A stretch of DNA of 64,000 nt from Dipteris shenzhenensis (Eukaryota; Polypodiophyta; Polypodiopsida; Gleicheniales): NCBI GenBank assembly GCA_047967505.1, contig CM106540.1. One strand, 5' to 3'. Shown piece after piece: positions 45,209 to 55,093 of the stretch. A program made the position numbers and the translations under genes. The notes under the pieces are model-generated. The model saw only the letters and a program-made list of their open reading frames with translations. It made no database searches and had not been told where the DNA came from. Numbering within the stretch: the first letter of the stretch is position 1; every line of letters starts with the position of its first letter.

Positions 45209-48200
45209 GTGGTTCTACGATTGTATCAAAAGTAGGGATGAGATCAACAAAGTACTATTCGGTATTTGACTTTGATTGTGAAACAGTTAATGTTACAAAT
45301 GGTTTGATGAATGTATCAAAAGCAAGGATGACATCAACAAAGGACTATTTAGTATTTGACTATCAGAGTGATAAGATCAAGGATGCAACATCTCAAGAAA
45401 ACAACGTGACAAATAAATCTTACAAGGAGAACTACACAAATCCAAATAAGAATGTATAGAAGGTCCCAAAACGGACATACAGATGCATGAAATGACAATG
45501 AGTCCAAGCAGATCCAAAAAAGCAACCAAAGAGAATAAGAGTAATGAATGAAGATGTTATGCTAAAAGCAATGCGATCTACATGCTATAAGCATAGATAT
45601 ATGCGATCCATTAACTTACATGACATCAAGGGCTATAGAGAACATGTCTGGCAAAGGAAAGGGAGCAGAAGAAATGAATACCTACTCACGAGACTGTCTT
45701 GCTTTCTTGTAAATGATAAGAGAAGGCAAAGTTTAGGACAACAGATAAGGCCTCTTATAAATGGAAAAAGTGTTTGCAATAATGCATATCGCATTATTAT
45801 AGGATTATCACATGGCACATATTGGAATTTGGCTAATAAAGCAAAGTATGGAGTTAAATTTAACATTCATGGAAACATAGGAAGGCCCAAAACAAGAGCC
45901 TCAATGGTTGCGGCAACAGCAATTTTGAAAGATTACATTTATGAAAATGCTTTACCGCAAGCCCATCTATCAGAAATGCATCTTCCGATAGATTTTACTA
46001 AAAAGAAGTATTTAACTCTATTGGAGAAATAAAAAGGCAAAGAGGGCATGCACCCGCATCTTTTCATACTTTGTATACTCTTTGGAAAAAAAGCTTTGGA
46101 CATGTTAAAATCCCAAAGAGGCAAAAAATGTCAAAGTGCAACGATTGTGATGATCTAAAGCAAACACTTGAGAGTGCAACATCTCCAGAACAAAAAGAAG
46201 CTTACAAAAAAAAGAGAGAATTTCATCATGGACTTATTTAACATTCTAGAATAAAATATGCATTTTGAAAGGAGCAAGCTATTTCTCAACCAAATGAGTA
46301 CATGTGCGTTATTGTAGATGGTATGGATCAAAATACAACAACATTACCTCAATTCGTTAACACTCGACCTAAGCTACAAGGAAAATACTTTTTAAAGACA
46401 CATCTATGTGGAGTGTTAGTGCACGGATTTAAGTTTTTTGCAGACATATGGATTGATTCCTTGCATCTACATGATAGCAATCAAGTTGTAACATCCGTTA
46501 TCAAGGCAATTCACAATGTACATGTAGAAAAAGGTCGCCTACTCGCAACTTTGAGAGTACAAGAAGACAATTGCGGACGAGAGAATAAGAATGTACTCTT
46601 CTTTGCATTTTGCTCAATGCTAATCGCTCATAGAATCTTCAAAGAGATTGAAGTTGGGTTTTTGTTGGTTGTGTTAGAGTTAGCTCAAATGTCCACCTCT
46701 CATGTAACCCACCAATATTCTGTGTACCCAATGTTGTAAGGCCCCCATATGAGGAGAAGCCATGATGGGTATCGGATATTGGGAGGGATCCCCAGTTTAG
46801 ACACTGGAAGGGGTCTTAGAGTAGACCAGATGGTTATGAGACGGCTTAGGAGCCAAGAGTAGATACCCGTCTGCAAAAGGGGGGGTTCGGGGGGGCGATA
46901 GCCCCCCCGATAGCAGGGGGTCCGGGGGGCGCAGGCCCCCGGTGGGGGTCTGGGGGCAAAGCCCCCAGCGGTAGGGTCCGGGGGCCCGACGGTATGACCT
47001 ATGCGCGATCCTTCATCTGCCCGCCGGCATGTTTTCTGAAGGGTCGGCTGGTCTTTCAGGCCGACTGTCTATTAGGCCGACTGCCTATTACAGGGCCGAC
47101 CGTCAACCACTTACACTATATAAGTGGCCACCCCCTATCATCAGATCACCAATTCTTCACGCTCATAGTCCTCCGTCTAGCATCTGTCTAGATCACTATC
47201 GAAGCTCTGTCTGTAGAGCGCACGGGTGGATAGCCAACCATCAGTTGTATCAGCAGTTTGGTATATCAGAATTTTTTGTATTCTCTCCAGCTTTCCATCG
47301 TGCACTTGCATTTTGTTGTTATCTTCCGCTGCGTACTATTTTCTTACAGGTTGGGCACACACATGAGGATATCGATCAGGTATTTAGCACGGTTTGAAGA
47401 GAACTAAAACACAAGGACATGGAGACGATGGATGACTTGATAAGAAAATGTGGGAGGCAAGTTGCTGGCTGTAAGGAAGGAACAGTATGCTCAATGGTTG
47501 AGAGGATGTATGATTGGAAGAGATTTATTCTAGCTTTCATACAAAAAGGTGGTGATGCCCTGATAGGTCATAGCGCTCCACACTATTTTTGCTTTTTCTT
47601 AAAAGATGAAAAACCAGTGATGCAATGGCAACACTATTCTCTTGATACAGGAACCTAAAGAACCTTACTCTCTATCTTCACTTCAATCCCGAGCAAAGAA
47701 ATGCATCCAACATGGGCTCCTATAAAAGAATTCAGCGAGAAATCCAAAGGTGAAATAGAAGGCTTAAAAGCTTTTATTACATACAAAGAGGAAATGCTCA
47801 GGAGATTTCATGATTGGAAGCCCTCTTGGAAGGAACACACTACTTTTGTAATTAGCAAGACCTACCAATTGATAAAGGACCTTGCAAAAATGCGAGAAGA
47901 TGATATTAAGGCAAAACGGCCTTTATTTTGGCCAAATGTTGGTAATGACTTGCATCTAGCATGTGGTCTCTTTGAAAATGAGTTTGAATCGATGCTCCCA
48001 CGTCCATATTATGGACCCAAGAAGAGAGATTTTATGCCACAAATAGACATAGATGTCCATTGTTTTGTTGCAGTTCGACCATCGGATGATGAACATGAGA
48101 ACGTGAAGTTTTGGGTTGCGAAAGTAGTTGACGTGAGCATGGATGACCGAGGGAGAGCTACAACATTTACAGCGGTATGGTATGAGCCAAGGGGTAGGAA

Positions 48201-48408
48201 GGAGAACCAAGATAACAATACATTATATAGTAGTTGTTTGAAAAAGGAATGGGTCCCAAACCATGATGCAATTTCAACACTTTCCACAGAGACAGTCATA
48301 ATATCCTGGAAATCAAGGTCAAAGAAAACAAAGAAGCACATGGGGTATGATGTAGAAGACAAAATAAAATTACCGCAACCAATTATTCACACATTACAGA
48401 GTTCATAA
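45202..48408 (+). pseudogene. DUF7869-like putative transposase, copy 2
   Basis: Pieces in order: leader with a doubled VTNGLMNVSKA-like motif (45202-45459), GLSHGTYW region (45544-46032), Cys motif MSKCNDCDDL (about 46119), VDGMDQNTTTLPQ (Asp codon at 46316), RVQEDNCGRENKN (Asp at 46566), and, after a solo LTR, GHTHEDIDQVFSTV (about 47354). The C-terminal part (47701-48408) ends in a module FWVAKV...VWYEP that looks like a small beta-barrel reader. I associate the signature with DUF7869, and infer an RNase H-like fold with Asp/Asp/Glu or Asp candidates at these motifs. Lesions: frameshift near 46030, stops near 46242, 46266, 47395 and 47656, and the LTR. Confidence 0.75.
46672..47348 (+). 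mobile_element. Solo LTR inside the DUF7869-like gene
   Basis: 677 bp, TGTTAGAGTTAGC...TTTCTTACA, with target duplication GGTTG at 46667-46671 and 47349-47353. Removing LTR and one duplication joins GFLLV to GHTHEDIDQ in frame. It contains a CCCCCATATGAGGAGAAGCC block and a GC-rich foldback core (46880-46995) like the other two LTRs here, and TATATAAGTGG near 47118 as a TATA box. No internal region remains, the outcome of LTR-LTR recombination. Confidence 0.95.
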
Positions 48409-49205
48409 AGATGCTCGCCCAGGAGGAAGTAGAAGGAGATAGCACAAATGAAGAAAGCCCATGATAACACCATGCAAATATCGAGAAAGAGTGAAGGTGG
48501 TGGTGGTAGTCAGATGAGAGTGAATGAAGATGGCACCCAAGTGACAAGTGATGATAGAAAGGACATTCTGAACAAGCAAATGTTTGGATCGCTCATTTTT
48601 GTGATGATAGAAAAGGACATTCAAACAAGCAAATGTTTGGATCACCCATTTGTACTAACCTCACTGTAAAGGAAAAAATAAATTATTGAAAAGGCCAGAT
48701 CCTTTGTACAAAGACTCATCTAGAGCAATATTTGTTGTAAAACTTATGATATGATAATGTAAAATTGCAAGCATAGCTATTGCTATTTTTTGGAGTACAA
48801 AACAGGCTTCCATCATGTCTCATCTCTATATAAACCTTTTAATTTCTTGAATATTCAAGAGTGTTATAGTTTTCTGCATTGAAAGTAAAAAGAGTCTTGC
48901 AGGTCTCTTATGTATACATTTTTTAAATGTTGTGAATCCTCAATAGCATGGTTTTTCATGGATTTAAACTAATAACTTGGATTTTTTAATTTAAGAATAC
49001 GATTCTTATAAACAAAAAATACAAATTTAGGATTTAATAGTAGTTTTTGCATTATTAGTACAACATTATGGAGAGATATTTTGAAATGTATTATGTGGAA
49101 ATGACAGTGCAAAAAAGTAAACTTTTGATTCTCGAATGACATTTTCATAAAGTAAACTTTTCATTTGGGAAGGATTTTAAGGAATAGTCCAAAAGTAGAC
49201 ATATG
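48409..49205. other. 3' flank of the DUF7869-like gene
   Basis: AT-rich; contains a partial duplication (GTGATGATAGAAA.GACATTC.AACAAGCAAATGTTTGGATC at 48549 and 48600). No further gene. Ends at the right TIR. Confidence 0.5.
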
Positions 49206-49231
49206 AGTCCAAAATTAATGAAATAAGTGTT
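49206..49231 (-). repeat. Right TIR of copy 2
   Basis: AGTCCAAAATTAATG...AAGTGTT; flank GGCA at 49232-49235. A second AGTCCAAAAG motif occurs 18 bp inward. Confidence 0.9.
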
Positions 49232-49265
49232 GGCACTAGAATCTTCATCAAGCTCAAATACCAAA

Positions 49266-49537
49266 TGTAAACTCATAGAGAAGCAATGAGACTTAAAATT
49301 GTAGAACTTTATTCCAAGAGTGGTTACATATATAGGCAACGTCCTCCATGTAGGTAGATCCCAGATCCACAATCATCTCCCTGATTATGTCAATCAATCA
49401 CCTCCTATGATCACTCACTCATCACACCAACCTGACACACCTAAATAGAACCTTCTAGCACACCTACACTCACACACTTCTTGCATAGGACTCTAAGCCC
49501 ATAGGCACACACACACACACATCGATTTGCCCCTTCA
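49266..49537 (-). repeat. 5' LTR of the gag-only element
   Basis: 272 bp, direct copy of 38100-38371. The few differences indicate an old but not ancient insertion. Confidence 0.95.
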
Positions 49538-52500
49538 GCTACCTCACATGTAGCCATTGTTGCACCCCTGTACTCAGCCTCTGTGCTCGACAAGGCAACT
49601 GTAGGCTGTTTCTTGCTGCTCCAAGTGACTGCAGCACTCCCAAAAGAGAACATATATCCACTAGTAGATCATCTATCAAAATACTACCAGCCCAATCAGC
49701 ATCAATGTATCCATGCAACTGTATCTGAACCCCAGTCTTATAAAATAGTCCATACTGGAATGTGGAGTTCACATACCTCAGTATGCATCTAGCCGCATCC
49801 AAATGCGATTTCCTTGGAGCTTGCATAAACTGACTTACCAAACCAATAGCATAGCTCAAATCTGGCCTGGTAATAGTCATATAAATCAAACTTCCTACTA
49901 TGCGTCTGTACATAGTAGGGTCTTCCAGAAGCTCACCTGCATCTATGCTCAGCTTCACATTCTGCTCCAAAGGAACTGAAATAGGCTTACAGCTTGTCAT
50001 CCCATATTTGGAAAGTATGTCCAATCCATACTGCCTCTACAAGAGCCATATCCCACTTGTGGATCTAATCACCTCAATGCCCAAGAAGTAACGCAGCTCT
50101 CCCAAATCCTTCATCTCAAACTTCTACTTCAATAGCATTTTCACATGAAGGATATCTTCATCACTATCACCTGTGATGATTAAATCATCAACATAAATGA
50201 CAAGCAGCATAATACCTTTCTCTGTTTTTCTCACATAAAGTGAGAAATCTGCCTTGGAAATCTAAAAGCCAATAGTGACAAGATATTGTCCTATCTTGTC
50301 AGACCATGCTCTGAGTGCTTGCTTCAAGCCATACAAGGCTTTCTTCAACCTGCAAACAAACTCAGGATGAGCAGCATGAACATAACCTGGTGGCTGCTCC
50401 ATATAGACCTCTTCTTGCAAATCACCATGCAAGAAAGCATTCTTTACATCCATCTGATGTAAAGACCATCCCTTTGATGCAGCCATAGCAATGACTGCTC
50501 TTACAATTGCCATCCTTGCAACTGGATTGAATGTTTCTTCATAATCAATGCCATATGTCTGTACATACCCCTTGACAACTAATCTTGCCTTGTATCTGCT
50601 CACAGAACAATCTGCATTGTGCTTCACCTTATAAACCCACTTGCAGCCAATTGAATTCTTGTCTTTAGGAAAAGGCACCAATTCCCATGTAGCATTTTCT
50701 TCCAAGGCATCCATTTCTTCATCCATGGCTTTCTCCCATTTTTCTTTTCCCATGGCTTGCTCAAAAAAAGTGGGTTCTGGTTCCTGTATCAGTTTGACCA
50801 TATAAGCATAGTGAATGGCTGTAAATCCATCATATTTCAGTCTATCCACAGGATACCTAGCTCTGGTAGACCTACACAAAATAGGCTCACTAGCAGGTGC
50901 TCTCAAAACATCCTTGGTCTTCCTTAGTCCAAGTGTAACAACATAAGGAATACCCAACTCATCACCAAGGCTTTGTTCTGAGCCACTAGATTCACCATCC
51001 ACATAAGAGTGACCTGCATTCACATCAACCATGGGCTGATCTACTTTCTCTTTTCCTTTTCGTGATACCTGCATACCACTATCTGCATTGCTTTGAGGAG
51101 ATCCTCCTGATCTCAATCTGCCTGTCCATGGTGAAGTATGTGAACCACTGCTAGAGGACACTCTAGGTCCACTAATATTTTGTGATTACTGTTGTGAATT
51201 CTGTGTAGCATTACCATTTTGTGCATCTACATCATCAATCACATTTACTGGTGTATACCAGCTACTCATCTCATCAAAAACATCTCTGCTCACTGTAAAC
51301 TTACGAGTAGAAGGGTTATAGCATCTATACCCATTCTGCTGCAGAGAATAACCAATAAAGATGCACTTCTCAACCTTTTGGATCCAACTTGGATCTAAAC
51401 TCATCTGGCACATGAACATAGGCAATGCAACCAAAAACTTTCAAATGAGAAATATATGGTTTCCTACCAGTATACCTCTCCTCTGGCATCATGCCATGTA
51501 TTGTTGTAGTGGGAGTCATGTTCATTATGTAGACTGCTGTAGCAACTGCTTCAGCCCAATAATAATATGGTAGGTCTTTTTCATTGAGCATGACATGAGA
51601 TACCTCTCCAATATGCATGTTTTTCCTTTCTGCAAGTCCATTTTGTTGTGGGGTATGACTGCATGAATATTGCTACTTTATGCCATGCTCCTACAGGAAA
51701 CTTGCAAACTCATTTGAGACGTACTCTCCCCCTCCATCTGACCTTAGACATTTTATTTGCAGGCCTATTTCTTTTTCAACCATAGCTTTAAAAGCTTTGA
51801 AATGCCTAAACTCTTCACTTTTCTTTTTCATAAAGTACACCCAAACTTTTCTGCTGTAGTCATCAATAAAAATGACAAAATAATGGCAGCCTCCAATAGA
51901 TGCAGCTTTAGTATTCCACACATCAAAGTGGATTAATTCCAATGGCCTGTTACTCTCTTGAACATGTTTAGGAAATGGTTTCCTTGCTTGTTTTCCAAAT
52001 TGAGAGGCTTCACATACCTTATGCATTTCTGCAACCTTGAACTTACGCAATCCTGCAACAATATTTTGGGCCTACATTAATTTAAGTCACTGTACATTAA
52101 CATGACCAATGCATTTATGCCAGATATCAATATCTGCAACTACGTCGGTCCCATGTGCAAACATTGCTGCACTCAATTCTGGCATGTCCACATCTAACGT
52201 AAACATCCTGCCCTTCTTCTTTACTTTTGCTATCAAGCGACCTTTATTTTTCATATTCTCAACAAAGCATCCATGAGGATTAAATCTGACTGCAAGCCCT
52301 GCTCAACCATTTGACCAACAGAAACTAGATTCTTGGTGATATTCGGGACATGAAATACATTACATATGTATTTCTTTTTCCCATCCTACATAGACAAAGG
52401 AATTTTACCAATCTACACAATAGGATGTGCAGTATCATCACCAGTCTCCACAAATCCTGGTCTTTCCATTTTTCTTGCATCCTACATCCATTCTGCATGA

Positions 52501-53554
52501 CCTGTCATGTGAGATGCACCTGAGTCAACATATCACACATCATTGCTTTCTTCTACACTTGTCATAGAATTGATCATGTGCTGCACCACAAACAGATGCT
52601 CATTTCTGTCATCACCCTGTCTACTAGAGGATGCATAATTGCCTTGCTGCAATTTTCTAGTCATGATGTCATTCTACTTTTTATAGCAGTCTTTAACCAC
52701 ATGACCCATTTTACCACAGTAGTGGCATTCAACATTGCTATTTGCATTTTGGCCTCTCTGCCATCCACCATGACCTGTTTGGCTCCCCCTGCCTCTAAAG
52801 TTACCATGTCCTCCTCCATAGGACTGGTTTTCTTGAATTTGCTACATATTCTGATTTTTGCCACGGCCTCCAAATCGGCTTGCTCTACCTCTGCCTCTAT
52901 CTCTTCCAGCATTTGAGTAGAAGATAGTTTCTTTTGAAGTTCCACCTGAAGAAGATGCACCACCATTTCTCTGCTCTTCAAAAATTAGAAGAGCAATCAA
53001 CTCCTCAAAATTAGAAAAATTCTCATGGACGGCAATGGATGTCCGAAATTGTGCATAATCCTTTCCTAGACCATTCAAGGTCACAGAAACTAAATCATCA
53101 TGTTCCACTGGTGACCCAATGGAAGCAAGTGCATCTACAATCTTCTTCACCTTCATGTGGTAGTCATTGATGCTCATATTTTCTCTCTGCACATTATACA
53201 ACTCCTGCTTGAGCTGCATTTTCCTGGCTTGCGTATTTGTGCTATACATTTTTGCCAAAGTATCCCATGCCTCCTTCAGCGTGCTTGCATCCTGAATATG
53301 CACAATCATAGAATCTGAAATACTAATAGATAGCCAGTACATAACTTTTCTGGCTCTCTCATTCTAGCCTTTAAATGCCTGCATTTCTTGTTGTGATTGG
53401 GAACATTAGGAAGAACTGGTTCTTCTTCAGCTCCAGTAATGAACTCCCAATAGCCTTTTCCCATAAGGAAATTCGTCATTCTAAACTTCCATGCTTGGAA
53501 GTTGTTCTTGTCAAGCTTTTTAGTGACAATCTATGAAAGAGCATCAGATGCCAT
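49538..53554 (-). mobile_element. Copia retrotransposon 3, main part
   Basis: Minus strand from 53554 (MASDALS, gag start). Gag has KLDKNNFQAWKFRM, a frameshift near 53370, a zinc knuckle CHYCGKMGHVVKDC (about 52700) and an arginine/glycine-rich stretch. Protease is DSGASHMTGH (about 52520). Integrase is at 52050-51186 (HFDVWNTK, SDGGGEYVS, QQNGLAERKN). Reverse transcriptase is at 51161-50000 (NAFLHGDL, YVDDLIITGD). RNase H (SSTEAEYRGA) runs to 49540, then resumes at 38099. More than a dozen in-frame stops, nearly all TAG at Gln or Trp positions. The 5' LTR is not recognised beyond 53554. Inactive. Confidence 0.93.
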
Positions 53555-53578
53555 TACATAACATTGTAAAAATATTAT

Positions 53579-53850
53579 GTCACTACAAAAAACACAACTT
53601 CTGCCTATAGAACTGATGAAAGTGGTATTTGACCACACAGTCACTTCCTAGTGATGATTTTGCATCAATAGGCAATAAGAATGATTCTGTCACTCCCAAT
53701 ATCTTTGTGCACAGGCATACGATGCAATCTCTGTGACAACTTTTCACCAACCTGCAAAATAGTGGTCGCACATCAAAAATAGGGCACTTTTTTGAGTGCC
53801 TACGAAAAACTTCTGCCACTAAAACTCTTTCAAAGCTGAAGAATATCAAA
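53579..53850. other. CACTA-like terminus and flanking DNA
   Basis: CACTACAAAAAACACAACTT at 53581 resembles the end of CACTA transposons (CACTACAAGAAA type). It lies directly upstream of the Copia 3 gag start, where an LTR and primer site are expected, so an insertion or rearrangement is likely. I find no matching inverted end nearby. Confidence 0.3.
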
Positions 53851-54135
53851 AGCTAGTGCAATGGTGTCTTCCACACATCATGAATGTGGTGGAAGAAATC
53901 CCTAGGGAAGATACTGATATTGGGATGTTGGTCGTGGATATAGCACACATCTTCTGTAATTACAGTAGAGAAAAAGGTTGGTCTATTGAGGACATGGAGG
54001 TAGTCTGAAACATTTTATTGGCATGGCGCATTTTAACAGAGGAACACTATGTCCCTAATTCTTCCCCTTTAGAACATGTGGTAGGTATGATCCATGTTCA
54101 ACATGTTTCTAATTGTAATGTTGTCATGTAATGTA
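53850..54135 (+). pseudogene. Unidentified coding remnant
   Basis: Plus-strand frame reads LPHIMNVVEEIPREDTDIG, IAHIFCNYSREKGWSIEDME, one TGA, then LLAWRILTEEHYVPNSS. Protein-like composition with one stop. Family not recognised; possibly the end of a transposon protein. Confidence 0.35.
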
Positions 54136-54498
54136 AGCTTCCTCCATTAAAGAATGGTGTGATATTCCAAAAAGTCTTACACTAGTGGCTACAATCACAC
54201 GGACAAGAACAGGATGCATAATTTGCATCGATTGTTCTCATCTTGCTTCACTAGCTTGCCTTGTTGGTTGACTCTCGAATTGTTTTCCTATATACCAAGT
54301 AAAATCCATAAGCCATGGATTTCCTATGATTGTTACTTTATAAGAATTCCCATATGCTCCCTCACCAAGCTTATCTCCCTTTATAATCTCCTTTTCTATC
54401 AGAAATACCATTATATGGCAATTCTCAAAGTGAGAATAAGATGCATGTAACTTTTGCTTTAGGCTATGTTCCTCATCTCCAATGCTATCACTTATTCT

Positions 54499-54875
54499 TT
54501 AAGACTTAGAATAAGCCATCCTGGCTTTTGCAAGTGTTGCATCAATGTCCAATAATCTTTTCTTAGCTGCCTTAGTTTTTGCTTTCATAATCTTCCATGC
54601 TAAATCCCACAAATACAAGTTAGAAACATTTATCGACGAGTTCTTTATCGCCATTGATGATTCCTCATATGTAGTGATGCTGCATCCTATAAAATTTTCA
54701 ATCCAATTCATGACTTGATTCTTCTAATCAAGCTTTTCTTGAAGTTCTTTTAAATCCTCTTCTATCAATTCTCTTTGGGTTATAGCTATAATTTTATCTT
54801 TGAAGAGATGCAAATTTGCTGAGCTGTTTATTATTTCCTCCATTTGTGATTGATTTTGCAGAAGGTGGAGTGATT
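54499..54875 (-). pseudogene. Small helical protein relic
   Basis: From ATG near 54845 (MEEIINSSANLHLFKDKI), one TAG after LQEKLD, then MNWIENFIGCSITTYEESS to the stop at 54499. About 115 codons, rich in Lys, Glu and Leu, likely coiled coil. I do not recognise it; similarity to the small gene at 17842 is not convincing. Confidence 0.35.
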
Positions 54876-55093
54876 CTTCATATTAAATCTGCATAACAAG
54901 TAAGAAATAACTCATGATTTAAGAATCAAATAAATGAGTAGACATCCTACACTACAAGTACATAATCGTGTAGAAAGAGCCAATCATGTACAATATCACT
55001 GAGTTTATTCTCTCAATTCAAAAATAGAAACTTCATTCACTCCAATATAGAAAGTTACATCTTAACATCCAAAAAAAAAAAGCATTACAAATT

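Larger units (their letters stand above)
40396..49231. mobile_element. TIR transposon, copy 2 (8.8 kb, deleted and nested)
   Basis: 26-bp TIRs at 40396-40421 and 49206-49231 (AACACTTATTTC...TTTTGGACT), identical to each other, with a 4-bp duplication GGCA at 40392-40395 and 49232-49235. A second TTTTGGACT follows each TIR inward. Cargo from left to right: hairpin array, small-protein pseudogene (minus), Copia LTR+gag, fragment of the large gene (minus) interrupted by a foldback element, then a DUF7869-like pseudogene (plus) interrupted by a solo LTR. The two gene blocks point outward. The protease modules and both ends of the large gene are missing. Confidence 0.85.
38100..49537 (-). mobile_element. 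LTR retroelement (gag only), host to a nested TIR element
   Basis: Two 272-bp LTRs, 38100-38371 and 49266-49537, bound by TG...CA, with target duplication GCTAC at 38095-38099 and 49538-49542. On the minus strand the 5' LTR is followed by TTTGGTATTTGAGCTTG (primer site, 49265-49249). The 3' LTR is preceded by ATGGGGGGAA (polypurine tract, 38372-38381). Subtracting the nested element (40396-49231 plus its GGCA duplication) leaves about 2.6 kb: LTR, primer site, a leader, one gag-like gene and LTR. No pol domain is present, so it is non-autonomous. It sits inside the RNase H of Copia 3. Confidence 0.95.

Noticed and set aside
49538-53554. TAG stops read as a reassigned codon or suppressor system
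   Set aside because: The stops occur only in decayed retroelements, alongside frameshifts and lost LTRs; C-to-T decay at CAG and TGG explains them more simply.
54499-54875. Third copy of the small helical gene
   Set aside because: Size and composition are similar but no block of residues aligns, and no hairpin array or TIR is adjacent.
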